A stretch of DNA of 19,439 nucleotides from PZPK01 sp963974595 (GCA_963974595.1 CAXBDA010000059.1:1-19439), one strand, 5' to 3'. Counted from the stretch's first letter, positions 6,731 to 14,951 are shown. Made by a program: numbers and translations. The notes: generated from the letters alone by a model not told the origin.

Positions 6731-8119
6731 TCAAGATGGAATCTCTTCAAGGTTACGATTACGCCCTTCCTTTTTAGACTGATATAACATTTGATCGGCT
6801 CGTTTCATTAGGGCATCTAAACCTTCGCCCACTTGATGGCTCGCAATACCACCACTGATGGTGACCGATATAATGGCATCTTCAACATGAATCACGAGTT
6901 GTTCCACGCTTTTTCGAACACGTTCAGCAAACAATAAACCACATTGTGAGTCAGCAGGGAGAAATACCATAAACTCCTCGCCACCAAAACGAATGGGGAT
7001 GTCGGTGTTACGCACTTGCATCAGAATGATAGCGGCTATTTCTTTAAGCACCTTGTCACCTACGTCATGGCCGTAGGTATCGTTTACATTTTTGAAATAA
7101 TCCACATCGAATAACACCAAAGAGGCATCGGAAATGTTATGTCGGTTATGGCTGTTGAGTAAGGCTTCGACGCGGTCTGCCATATATAAGCGAGTATAGA
7201 GCCCTGTTAAGGGGTCTCGAATAGCACTTTCATAAATTGCCTTACTCTGTTTTTCTAATAAATTTGCCCGTTCTTGTTCTTTCTCTGACGCTATAAACGC
7301 AGACCTGTCTTCAATAATGATTAATACTTGTTTGACCAAGCTGTCATAAGAAACTGACTTATAGGAAATTTGAAGATGCTTGCCTTCTTTTTTGTTGGTG
7401 TGATAGAAAAAGATATTGGCAGGAAAACTCGTCACTAATTGTTCAAATTGTTTTTCATGTTGATTTAAGCAGGCATAGATATTATCGATACCATTTTTTT
7501 CATCCCTAGATAAATCTTTATCTATCGGTTGAAACAGAACATCTTTCAGTGATTTGTCTGTTAATTCATTGGTGCCCAGTAAATAGAGTAAATGGTTAGA
7601 GTAATTATCTTCAATATTGCCCCTTTCATTTATGGTAAAAATACCTAAAGGGATGTTAGTGAAAATACTCGATAGCCTATGTTCGGCTTCTCGAAGTTCG
7701 GAGATATCTTTTGCTATTAATGAATAAATTTCATTTTCGGCTTCATTCGAATTTTCGATTCTGGACAGATCCCAGTAAAAAGACTTTTTAATCGCGTCTT
7801 GGCTATGATCCGTGATCGCCAGCTCAAACTTTATATTCGCTGTATCAGGATCATTTTTTAAGCACTTGAAGTGATGCTGAAAGATAGCCCAGACTTCCGG
7901 CTTGAATAAGCTTGGGAAATGAGTCCTCAATAGGTCTTCACTATCAATCCCGAAAATGTCTGAAGACTCTGCGTTGCCGCGCAAAATTTCAAACTTATCA
8001 TTGAGTATCAGAAAGATGCCTGGCAAACCATCAATAATATTTTCAGAGTGAGCATTGGCTTTTTCAAGTAGTGATAAAACTTTGTGAGATGCTTGAATAT
8101 TTTGGTTTAAATTGCTCAT
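6731..8119 (-). CDS. PAS-containing diguanylate cyclase (GGEEF with intact I-site)
   Basis: A 462-residue soluble signalling enzyme predicted to make cyclic di-GMP from two GTP. Residues about 25-145 and 150-275 look like two PAS-type sensor domains. A short coiled linker (about 278-297) leads to a GGDEF domain (about 298-460) with RDPLTGLYTR, the FDVDYFKNVND metal/GTP region, GGEEF (379-383) and RNTD (370-373), which is exactly five residues before GGEEF and fits an RxxD product-inhibition site. No membrane segment is seen. Its ATG overlaps the stop of the CheX-like gene in an ATGA, so the two are translationally coupled, which suggests joint function. The PAS ligand is unknown. Confidence 0.92.
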   Translation of the reverse strand: MSNLNQNIQASHKVLSLLEKANAHSENIIDGLPGIFLILNDKFEILRGNAESSDIFGIDSEDLLRTHFPSLFKPEVWAIFQHHFKCLKNDPDTANIKFELAITDHSQDAIKKSFYWDLSRIENSNEAENEIYSLIAKDISELREAEHRLSSIFTNIPLGIFTINERGNIEDNYSNHLLYLLGTNELTDKSLKDVLFQPIDKDLSRDEKNGIDNIYACLNQHEKQFEQLVTSFPANIFFYHTNKKEGKHLQISYKSVSYDSLVKQVLIIIEDRSAFIASEKEQERANLLEKQSKAIYESAIRDPLTGLYTRLYMADRVEALLNSHNRHNISDASLVLFDVDYFKNVNDTYGHDVGDKVLKEIAAIILMQVRNTDIPIRFGGEEFMVFLPADSQCGLLFAERVRKSVEQLVIHVEDAIISVTISGGIASHQVGEGLDALMKRADQMLYQSKKEGRNRNLEEIPS

Positions 8120-8733
8120 AAAAAATCGAAATCTCCCTCATCACTATCTTCATCTTCGGCTATGTCATAAGACACAAAATTGTCTAGTGCTGGTGTGTCG
8201 CTAACTTCAATCATGACCGTTCCCAAGATTTCCATATCCTCAAGCTTTAAACTCCATATATCATCATATTTCAGGATGGGGCTGGTTGATGGCGTATAGT
8301 CAGCGAATACTTCATAAAAACCACGTGTACCTAAAGGTAAGCTGATGCCGAGTGATATGTCCTTTTGTTCAAAGGCTTGCTCTATGTAACCTGCCGTCAG
8401 GTTGCATAACTCTTTGATAAAATCCATTGATTGTTGGTCGCTTATGTCTGCCGGTGACTCGGTACGATAGAGCGGAACAATCAGCTTTTTAATGTTTTTA
8501 TGAGAAAAATGCAGTTTCAGGGTAATTTTAAGCGATGAGCCACTAATGAGGATGAGAGACATCCAATTGCCTAAAACCTGGCCTGTTTTATAACAATCGA
8601 CATCAACTAATTTAAAGTTCGCTTGGTCTGAATGTTTACGAACCCTATCCTCGGCAGCATGCCTGACGAGAAGTTTTATTTTTTCTTTTAGCTGTTCAAT
8701 GCTATTTTCGCTATTTAATTGTCCGTCTATCAT
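8116..8733 (-). CDS. CheX/CheC-like phosphatase with acidic tail
   Basis: A 205-residue soluble protein. Its central region carries D104-x3-E108-x2-N111-x21-P133 (segment DFIKELCNLTAGYIEQAF), which matches the D/S-x3-E-x2-N-x22-P active-site signature of CheC/CheX/FliY phosphatases except for one residue in spacing. Those proteins remove phosphate from CheY. An N-terminal helical part (about 1-35) and a strongly acidic C-terminus (about 190-205, DEDSDEGDFDF) are additions to the usual CheX length of about 150 residues. The gene is coupled to the GGDEF gene by an ATGA overlap and lies near a stand-alone CheY-like gene, which supports a phosphatase role. Only one E-N motif is visible. Confidence in the fold is moderate because the similarity is read from the motif. 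Confidence 0.7.
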   Translation of the reverse strand: MIDGQLNSENSIEQLKEKIKLLVRHAAEDRVRKHSDQANFKLVDVDCYKTGQVLGNWMSLILISGSSLKITLKLHFSHKNIKKLIVPLYRTESPADISDQQSMDFIKELCNLTAGYIEQAFEQKDISLGISLPLGTRGFYEVFADYTPSTSPILKYDDIWSLKLEDMEILGTVMIEVSDTPALDNFVSYDIAEDEDSDEGDFDFL

Positions 8734-8751
8734 GGTGCATCATTCGCTTGG

Positions 8752-8775
8752 TTCAATTATTGAAGTATAGGAGGT
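8752..8775. promoter_or_regulatory. Palindrome and anti-Shine-Dalgarno sequence in the leader of the CheX-like gene
   Basis: The 91-bp gap between the crotonase gene and the CheX-like gene holds a 6-1-6 palindrome (TTCAATTATTGAA, 8752-8764), possibly an operator. Beside it is AGGAGGT on the plus strand (8769-8775). That perfect Shine-Dalgarno has no start codon behind it on the plus strand. In the minus-strand mRNA it appears as ACCTCCT, the same sequence as the 16S rRNA 3' tail. TATACT (complement of 8765-8770) could be a -10 for an internal promoter, but no convincing -35 is visible. Confidence 0.3.
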
Positions 8776-8824
8776 AAACTCAGATCATCTCATTATTTAT
8801 CTTTCATAATTTATTATTCGTACA

Positions 8825-9622
8825 TTAATTCCCGTGGTAGTGACCTTGACGTTTTTCAAGCAGAGCGTTTACCGCTTCAATATGGTCATCTGTTTTATGT
8901 AGTTGAGCTTGTGTTTTTGCGCACAAACTCAACATATCTTTTAAGCTAAGTGACTCACTTTGTTGAAGTAACTTTTTAGTCTGTCTGACTGCCAAAGGCG
9001 GGTTTTTTGCGATTTCATGTGCTATTTCCCATGCTCTTGGTAATAAGTCTCCGGGCGTCAGACATTCGGAAATGATGCCCCAGTCGAGCGCTGTTTTGAC
9101 ATCAATCATGGCGCCAGTCAGGGCCATTTGTGCGGCCCGTGCAGGGCCAATTTTACGAGGTAAAAACCATGCACCACCATCGCCGGGGATAATGCCTAGT
9201 TTGACAAAACTTTCTGCAAAACGTGCATTCTCGGAGGCAATACGGATATCACACATCATGGCGATGTCGAAACCTGCACCTACAGCAGCACCATTTACAG
9301 CTGCAATAATAGGCACCTCTAAAGTTGAAAATGCTAAGGGGATGCGTTGAATGCCTTCTTTGTAGTTTTGCTCAATGGAGGCTTCGTTGCCCGCAAACAT
9401 ACCCTCTTTATCACGCATATCTTTGATATTACCCCCAGCACAAAAGCTTTTGCCTGCACCGGTGAGTATTAAGGCGCGAATATCCTTGTTCTGATTAGCG
9501 TATTCACAGGTATCAATAATCTCATCTATCATAGTCTTATGAGAAATGGCGTTATGAATATCGGGCCGATTTAGAGTGACCAGCATAATATGGTCACAAA
9601 TATCTATGTTAAGTTCTGTCAT
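8825..9622 (-). CDS. Enoyl-CoA hydratase/isomerase (crotonase) family enzyme
   Basis: A 265-residue crotonase-fold protein acting on an acyl-CoA. The oxyanion-hole segments CAGGNIKDM (61-69) and NGAAVGAGFDIAMMCDIRIA (110-129) are clear, as is LGIIPGDGGAWFLPRKIG. The two catalytic glutamates of classical hydratases are not conserved: the first position is Asp (D119 in GAGFD) and the second is Phe (F139 in AESFVKLG). D148 in PGDGG aligns by eye with the catalytic Asp of dienoyl-CoA isomerases. A simple beta-oxidation hydratase is therefore unlikely, and an isomerase or other activity fits better. No symbol is justified. It starts 3 bp after the stop of the degenerate receiver gene, so it belongs to the signalling operon by position, with no other fatty-acid gene nearby. 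Confidence 0.88.
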   Translation of the reverse strand: MTELNIDICDHIMLVTLNRPDIHNAISHKTMIDEIIDTCEYANQNKDIRALILTGAGKSFCAGGNIKDMRDKEGMFAGNEASIEQNYKEGIQRIPLAFSTLEVPIIAAVNGAAVGAGFDIAMMCDIRIASENARFAESFVKLGIIPGDGGAWFLPRKIGPARAAQMALTGAMIDVKTALDWGIISECLTPGDLLPRAWEIAHEIAKNPPLAVRQTKKLLQQSESLSLKDMLSLCAKTQAQLHKTDDHIEAVNALLEKRQGHYHGN

Positions 9623-9625
9623 GGT

Positions 9626-10057
9626 TTACTTTTTTAGTTGATCCTTAATGCTAAGTGGGTGGGGAGACTCTACAAGCTCTACGATATGATCAGCTAAAAC
9701 GTCTGGTTTTACCGGCAAAGTAAGCCAGCCAGCCAAAATGTTCAGGTGTTTTTCATATTTTTCTGTGGGCAGGGAGTGAGGGTAGTGAGCACTTACACCA
9801 AGGCAAACAGTATTTTGCTGCAAGGGGTTCTGTCCAATAGATTTGAGTAAGTCGAGTTCTGCAATACCGCCTTTTCCGTCGGGTTCCAGGTTGATAATAA
9901 TGGCATCAAAACGACGGTTTTGCAGGTATTCAAGGGCAATTTTAGGGCTGGTTGTAGTGAATGTGATGCAGTCATGCTTTTCCATTTCATCAATAATGCC
10001 GTAGAAAATATCAATGCCATAGGTGCCAATTATGAGAACTTCTCGTTTAGTCGCCAT
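9626..10057 (-). CDS. Degenerate (pseudo-)receiver protein
   Basis: A 143-residue protein with the pattern of a receiver domain: REVLIIGTYG as first strand, FDAIIINLEPDG as third, a late LPVKPD segment and a final helix. The phosphorylation chemistry is lost. The acidic pair at the end of the first strand is replaced by GTYG, and the phosphoacceptor Asp is Asn (N56 in IIIN). Only the Lys of VKP remains. It may bind partners without phosphorylation or sense something else. Assignment as a pseudo-receiver is by fold pattern. It is the first gene of the minus-strand cluster, is followed 3 bp later by the crotonase gene and faces cyaA divergently. Confidence 0.65.
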   Translation of the reverse strand: MATKREVLIIGTYGIDIFYGIIDEMEKHDCITFTTTSPKIALEYLQNRRFDAIIINLEPDGKGGIAELDLLKSIGQNPLQQNTVCLGVSAHYPHSLPTEKYEKHLNILAGWLTLPVKPDVLADHIVELVESPHPLSIKDQLKK

Positions 10058-10332
10058 TTTAAACCTTTCTGATCTGCTTTATATGAATAAAAAACCTTGG
10101 TTATCTCGTTAAGCATAGAACAGCTTTTGCATTTTGTGGGTTTTGTTTGGTCGAGAATGCGAACTTAGACTACGCTTTATATTCACCTATTGTTTTTACT
10201 TATTATGTAAGCACTTATGCAGCAAGGCTTATGTTATAAAGTTGCTTACTGATTCAGGTAGTTGTTGGTAAAACAAACAGGCTTTCGATGTTTTTTATGC
10301 CTTCCTGATACCCTTTTGATTGATTTGATTGT
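10058..10332. promoter_or_regulatory. Divergent intergenic region between the signalling cluster and cyaA
   Basis: These 275 bp must hold the start signals for both the minus-strand cluster and cyaA. A TATAAA at 10235-10240 could be a -10 for cyaA, but its -35 is poor. TTAC-N7-GTAA near 10196-10210 is a weak dyad. I see no full TGTGA-N6-TCACA site for CRP, which often controls cyaA. No small gene with a convincing start and ribosome binding site is evident. Confidence 0.4.
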
Positions 10333-13284
10333 ATGAGCGCATTTAAGAATAAACTAGCCCCTGACTTTAGTGACGGTGTTGACCGTAAGTTGCTAAAAAA
10401 AGTGCGCGATCGTTTTATGCAAATTAATGCCGACAGGTTAGTGAAAACCCATGACGGGCTGGCGCCACGACATCAGGATATTTTGCTGGTTCTACCGCTT
10501 TTGTTTCATGTTAATCACCCATTAATGCCGGGTTATGTCGCCCGCGAGGTGCCCAGTGGCGTCTCTGGCTACGAGCCAGATAAGCAAACCATTAGCGTGG
10601 CTAAATCCTTTAGTCAGACCTTCAAGTTCAAATCAGATAAACGTCAAAAAAGTAAAATTCATGCCATTTATATGATGGGCAGCACAGGCACTTTGGCGCA
10701 CTCAGAGCACAGTGATGTCGATTTATGGTTGTGTCATGATCCGGGTTTGGCTGAGGCCGATAGGCAACTGCTGGCCAACAAAGCTAAAAAAATTGATGAA
10801 TGGGCAAATAATCTAGGGCTTGAACTGCATACCTTTTTAATGGATGCAGACAAGTTTCGTTCAGGTGACCTGACGAATAAAATGGATAAGGAAAGTAGTG
10901 GTTCAGCGCAGCATTATTTGTTGTTAGATGAGTTTTATAGAACGGCTATTTTATTAGCCGGACGTTACCCTATTTGGTGGCTAATTCCGCCAGCATGTGA
11001 GCCAGACTACACCAACTTAACCAGCTTATTACTGACAAAACGATTTATCAAAGAAACTGAGGTCATCGATTTTGGCAGTGCCGCTCATATCCCCAAAAAT
11101 GAGTTAGTGGGCGCTGCATTGTGGCAGCTTTACAAGGGCATAGACTCACCTTACAAATCGGTACTTAAAATACTTTTGGCTGAGGTGTATGCACAAGAAA
11201 TGCCCGCAAAAGAAAGCTTGAGCCAGACATTAAAACAAGCGGTTTATAATGATGAGTTGCTGGTAGAAAACTTAGATCCCTACCTTTTAGTCTATAGGCG
11301 ACTAGAAAGGTATTTGTTGGCACAGAAAGAGCACAAGCGCTTGGATTTAGTGCGTAAAAGCTTTTACTTGAAAGTCGCTAAAAAACTATCTAAGCCACCG
11401 ACAGGCCGATCCGCTTCTTGGCAGCGTAAAGTCCTGGAAAATATCGTAAAGAACTGGGGCTGGCCAGATGAAAAATTCCGTTATTTGGATAGCAGGCATG
11501 CCTGGAAAATTGATCAAGTTGTGCAGGAGCGGCAGGTCGTTGTTGCCGAATTAAGTTATTGTTACCGCTTTTTATCCCAATATGCCCGAGGTCATGGCAT
11601 CGATTCAAGCATTAGCTCGAACGATATGAATTTATTGGGGCGGAAGCTGTATTCGGTTTTTCAGAAAAAAGCCGGGAAAGTGGAGTATGTAAACCCGGGG
11701 ATCACGACTAATTTATGGGAAGAAAATCTCGCGATTCATCATGCCAGTACTCAAGCCTTTCTGTCTGATCAGCAAGACTGGTTAGTCTACCGGGATTTAA
11801 ATACCAGCTCAGATGCAAGTTTTGAGGCGAGTTTACGAAAGTCCAGCCAGTTAATCGAGCTCATCGCTTGGTTGTACTTTAATGAAATCCTCACTCAAAG
11901 TACGCGTATGAGCTTTGTTCCGGGTACCAGTGAACTTAGGTTTTTTGAAGTTCAAAGTATGATTCGTGCGCTGAGTTTAGTGTTGCCTATGCCGCTTCCG
12001 GTTGTGAGTCAAAAAGCCTACCAAAAGAAACTCGCCTTGTCGCACCTGATATTGTTTATTAACGTCGGGATTGACCCGCTAAAAAAAATGAGTGAGCGAG
12101 GCATGCATCGCTTGAGTGATCGAACAGACTCCTTGGACTATAGCTCTGAGCGACATAATCTTGTTAAAACGATCGACCAAGTGGCGGTAAATACCTGGAA
12201 TGAAGTGATGGCGCATCGGTATGAAATGGGCGATACCCTGATGCAAAACCTGCAATCGTATTTACAAATTTGTCTGGATCAGCTCAAGGGTGTTGAGTGT
12301 CAGGTGAGTGTCTTTTGCTTTTGTCCCCAGCGTGCTCAAGCCATAGCCGCGCGTGTGGAAGATTTATTTAAAGCCATGAAACAGGCTTTTTTTCAGAGTA
12401 CCGGCGTCAGGCCTGCCCGCTATGTGATTGAAGTTGAAACCGGTTATTACGTTTTTCAATATATAGACGAACAGTTTCGTTATTATTTGTGTGATAGTGA
12501 GCGCGCTTTACTGGATCGATTGAGTCAAAGGCCCTCGGATTTTAGCCCTATTATCTTCGATCAGCATGCACAGCTATCCAAACCTGAATTACTCCCTTTG
12601 TTGTCTTATAATTTGGCCGGCATTGTGCAAATATTTTATTTGGCTTTTAGTCGTGGAAATAGTAGTGGGAGTAGCAATGGCAGCCAGTCAGAGACTGGTT
12701 ATGCGCAGGGATACAGGGTCTTGGTCTTGGATGAGTTTGGCAGTCTATTACAATTTGAATTACCCGCCATTCAAGAGGAACTACTTCAAAGCAGCTTATC
12801 TCGTTGCGCTCAAGGTTTATTAATGAGTCGGCAGATGAGCGATATGTCTGGCGTGAATGTGAGTTTGCTTAATTCAGCTATTTATCGAGTGAATCATATT
12901 AAGTCAGACCGGATAAAACTAAACCCTAAAGAACTCAATAAAATACCAGAAATAGCCTCATATGAACTGCACATCACGGCGATTAAAGATTCTTCAGGCG
13001 ATCTCATCGATATTAGCTTATCTGGCCCGGATATTCCCTATAAAGACTTTGCCTATGATGACCATGCAAACCAACAATTCGATGCCTTGGTGCATTTTGC
13101 CAAGCATCAGCCACACTTTAGTCATCGTTACCCGTTTCAGATCGTGGAGGTGTCACTTTCTGACACCTTACTAGGCATGTCATCTAACCTGAATTATGGT
13201 CAGGCCTCGCTAGATATCTTTCGAGTCTATGCTTTATCCCAACAAAAGCTGTTTTCTGCGATAGAAAAACTAGGCTTGGCATAG
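10333..13284 (+). CDS. cyaA: Class I adenylate cyclase
   Basis: A 983-residue cytoplasmic enzyme that converts ATP to cyclic AMP, the ligand of CRP. The N-terminal catalytic region has the nucleotidyltransferase signature MMGSTGTLAHSEHSDVDLW (G116/S117 and D128/D130 as metal-binding acids). Further blocks match E. coli CyaA: HPLMPGY near 63-69, QHYLLLDEFYRTA near 196-208 and ALWQLYKGIDSPYKSVLK near 257-275. The protein is longer than the 848-residue E. coli enzyme. A Ser/Gly-rich stretch (about 775-790, SRGNSSGSSNGSQSETG) lies in the C-terminal regulatory half. The ATG at 10333 has little Shine-Dalgarno character, in keeping with the poor initiation known for cyaA. The usual neighbour cyaY is absent. 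Confidence 0.96.
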   Translation: MSAFKNKLAPDFSDGVDRKLLKKVRDRFMQINADRLVKTHDGLAPRHQDILLVLPLLFHVNHPLMPGYVAREVPSGVSGYEPDKQTISVAKSFSQTFKFKSDKRQKSKIHAIYMMGSTGTLAHSEHSDVDLWLCHDPGLAEADRQLLANKAKKIDEWANNLGLELHTFLMDADKFRSGDLTNKMDKESSGSAQHYLLLDEFYRTAILLAGRYPIWWLIPPACEPDYTNLTSLLLTKRFIKETEVIDFGSAAHIPKNELVGAALWQLYKGIDSPYKSVLKILLAEVYAQEMPAKESLSQTLKQAVYNDELLVENLDPYLLVYRRLERYLLAQKEHKRLDLVRKSFYLKVAKKLSKPPTGRSASWQRKVLENIVKNWGWPDEKFRYLDSRHAWKIDQVVQERQVVVAELSYCYRFLSQYARGHGIDSSISSNDMNLLGRKLYSVFQKKAGKVEYVNPGITTNLWEENLAIHHASTQAFLSDQQDWLVYRDLNTSSDASFEASLRKSSQLIELIAWLYFNEILTQSTRMSFVPGTSELRFFEVQSMIRALSLVLPMPLPVVSQKAYQKKLALSHLILFINVGIDPLKKMSERGMHRLSDRTDSLDYSSERHNLVKTIDQVAVNTWNEVMAHRYEMGDTLMQNLQSYLQICLDQLKGVECQVSVFCFCPQRAQAIAARVEDLFKAMKQAFFQSTGVRPARYVIEVETGYYVFQYIDEQFRYYLCDSERALLDRLSQRPSDFSPIIFDQHAQLSKPELLPLLSYNLAGIVQIFYLAFSRGNSSGSSNGSQSETGYAQGYRVLVLDEFGSLLQFELPAIQEELLQSSLSRCAQGLLMSRQMSDMSGVNVSLLNSAIYRVNHIKSDRIKLNPKELNKIPEIASYELHITAIKDSSGDLIDISLSGPDIPYKDFAYDDHANQQFDALVHFAKHQPHFSHRYPFQIVEVSLSDTLLGMSSNLNYGQASLDIFRVYALSQQKLFSAIEKLGLA

Positions 13285-13310
13285 TCTTTAATCCTACAAA
13301 TCGTTATAAT
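13282..13310 (+). promoter_or_regulatory. Candidate promoter for the lptM-lysA-dapF-DUF484 unit
   Basis: A perfect -10 hexamer TATAAT lies at 13305-13310, between the cyaA stop and the lptM start (TTG at 13354), giving a leader of about 40 bases. The sequence 17 bp upstream (TAGTCT) is a poor -35. A TTGGCA at 13276-13281 is too far away (23 bp). It is plausible as a start for the downstream genes but weak in its -35. Confidence 0.4.
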
Positions 13311-13353
13311 TTCTGCCTTTGTGCTTTCTATCTGAACACTAATTGGGTGTCGC

Positions 13354-13587
13354 TTGATTCATTCTCTAAACGTTTTTACGTGTGGTTTTATTGTGTGCTG
13401 TTTGCTTGCTTTAAATGGTTGTGGCCAAAAAGGTGATTTATATTTGCCTGCCATTTCACCTGCACCAAATGTCCTTAAGTCTCAAAGTAAGCCTGAATCA
13501 AATAAAGAGGGGCGCCCGGATGAAGCAGAAGTGCTAAAGAAAAATACAGAAAAAATGCATAATCTACCTAGTTCTGATTCGAACTAG
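13354..13587 (+). CDS. lptM: LptM-type (YifL) small lipoprotein
   Basis: A 77-residue lipoprotein. A short signal peptide with hydrophobic core (FIVCCLLALNG) ends in a lipobox with the modified Cys at about residue 23, directly followed by GQKGDLYLP. This is the CGxKGxLYxP signature of LptM, which helps the LptD/LptE translocon mature at the outer membrane. The remainder is a polar, Lys/Glu/Ser-rich tail expected to be disordered. Position just upstream of lysA and dapF is typical. The start is TTG at 13354; a later GTG inside the signal core would leave too short a leader. The stop codon lies in an inverted repeat. Confidence 0.85.
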   Translation: MIHSLNVFTCGFIVCCLLALNGCGQKGDLYLPAISPAPNVLKSQSKPESNKEGRPDEAEVLKKNTEKMHNLPSSDSN

Positions 13588-13625
13588 TGGGATTGGGTTG
13601 TCACAAGCCTATGTTAAACGTAGGC
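13568..13625. repeat. Two adjacent hairpins between lptM and lysA
   Basis: The first is a perfect 7-bp inverted repeat, CTAGTTC/GAACTAG (13568-13587), covering the lptM stop codon. The second is GCCTATG/CGTAGGC (13607-13625) with one wobble pair and a 5-base loop. Neither has a T-run, so they are not clear terminators. They may stabilise or process the transcript between the two genes. Confidence 0.5.
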
Positions 13626-13653
13626 GCAATTATTGGTTAAAGATGTAGAAAAC

Positions 13654-14907
13654 ATGACTTTTTTTAATTACCAAAATCATCAGTTATTTGCTGAGAAAGT
13701 TGCTCTGGAAGATATTGCAAAGAAATATTTGACGCCGTGTTATGTCTACTCTCGTGCAGCACTCGAGTCACATTATCTGGCCTATAAAGATGCCTGTGGC
13801 GTACACGATAATTTAATTTGTTATGCCGTAAAGGCAAACTCGAACCTGGCGGTGCTGAGTGTTTTAGCCAAATTAGGTGCGGGTTTTGATATTGTCTCTG
13901 TGGGTGAGTTAGAGCGGGTTTTACGTGCTGGCGGCCAAGCCGATAAAGTGGTTTTTTCAGGGGTGGGCAAGCAAACTGACGAAATGAAGCGTGCACTGGA
14001 AGTCGGCGTTTATTGTTTTAATATTGAATCAGAAGCTGAGCTCCTTCGTTTGAATGAGGTTGCGCTTACCTTAGGTAGGGTGGCACCCATCTCTTTGCGT
14101 GTGAACCCGGATGTCGATGCAGGCACGCATCCTTATATTTCGACAGGCCTAAAAGATAATAAATTTGGTGTGGCGATTGAACAGGCTGAATCGATCTATC
14201 TTGTCGCTAAAGAGTTGCCCGGTGTCAGTATCAAGGGTGTCGATTGCCATATTGGCTCTCAATTAACCGAAACCGCGCCATTTTTAGACGCGCTTGATAG
14301 GGTGCTTCTACTTGTTGATCGTCTGGCTGAAAACGGTATTCAATTGAGTCATCTTGATTTAGGCGGCGGCTTAGGCGTTTGTTATAAAGATGAGACCCCG
14401 CCTAAAACATCTGACTACATTGCAGCCGTACTCAAACGGCTTGAGGGTAGAGTCCTGAAATTGATTCTTGAACCAGGCAGATCGATTGCGGCAAATGCAG
14501 GTGTTTTGTTAACCCGAGTCGAGTTTCTGAAGTGTAACGAACATAAAAATTTCGCGATTATCGATGCGGCAATGAACGATTTAATACGCCCATCTTTATA
14601 TAGCGCATGGCAAGATATTGTGCCGGTAACACTAAAACACGTAGCTACTGAGAATAAAAAAACCTATGACTTGGTTGGGCCAATTTGTGAAACAGGTGAT
14701 TTTCTTGGTAAAGATAGAGAGTTGGATATTCAAGCGGGTGACTTACTTGCCGTGAAATCATCCGGTGCTTATGGCTTTGCGATGAGTTCAAATTACAATT
14801 CTCGTAATCGAGCGGCTGAAATAATGGTCGATGGTTCGGACATGTTTTTAGCCCGTAAAAGAGAGACGATTGAAGACCAGCTAGCCCTGGAGTCACCTTT
14901 ACCTTAA
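13654..14907 (+). CDS. lysA: Diaminopimelate decarboxylase
   Basis: A 417-residue PLP enzyme that decarboxylates meso-diaminopimelate to L-lysine, the last step of lysine synthesis, in the cytoplasm. The N-terminal TIM-barrel holds the PLP lysine K60 in CYAVKANSN, GFDIVSVGELERVL, the HIGSQ loop and LDLGGGLGV. EPGRSIAANAG (phosphate-binding region) follows, and GPICETGDFL carries the active-site Cys contributed across the dimer. The C-terminal barrel ends in the YGFAMSSNYNSRNR substrate region. The ATG at 13654 gives MTFFNYQNHQLFAE, matching the family's usual start; a TTG seven codons earlier is less likely. It lies 44 bp before dapF, whose product makes its substrate. Confidence 0.97.
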   Translation: MTFFNYQNHQLFAEKVALEDIAKKYLTPCYVYSRAALESHYLAYKDACGVHDNLICYAVKANSNLAVLSVLAKLGAGFDIVSVGELERVLRAGGQADKVVFSGVGKQTDEMKRALEVGVYCFNIESEAELLRLNEVALTLGRVAPISLRVNPDVDAGTHPYISTGLKDNKFGVAIEQAESIYLVAKELPGVSIKGVDCHIGSQLTETAPFLDALDRVLLLVDRLAENGIQLSHLDLGGGLGVCYKDETPPKTSDYIAAVLKRLEGRVLKLILEPGRSIAANAGVLLTRVEFLKCNEHKNFAIIDAAMNDLIRPSLYSAWQDIVPVTLKHVATENKKTYDLVGPICETGDFLGKDRELDIQAGDLLAVKSSGAYGFAMSSNYNSRNRAAEIMVDGSDMFLARKRETIEDQLALESPLP

Positions 14908-14951
14908 AAGGCTATAGTGGGTTAAACTTTAAACAGAGTGAATAGTTAAAC

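Noticed and set aside
12566..12823. Additional open frames within cyaA and other genes on either strand
   Set aside because: They lie wholly inside genes with clear family motifs, have no ribosome binding site and show no recognisable protein features.
13633..13653. TTG start at 13633 for lysA
   Set aside because: The ATG at 13654 gives the N-terminus usual for LysA, and the upstream codons show no supporting ribosome binding site.
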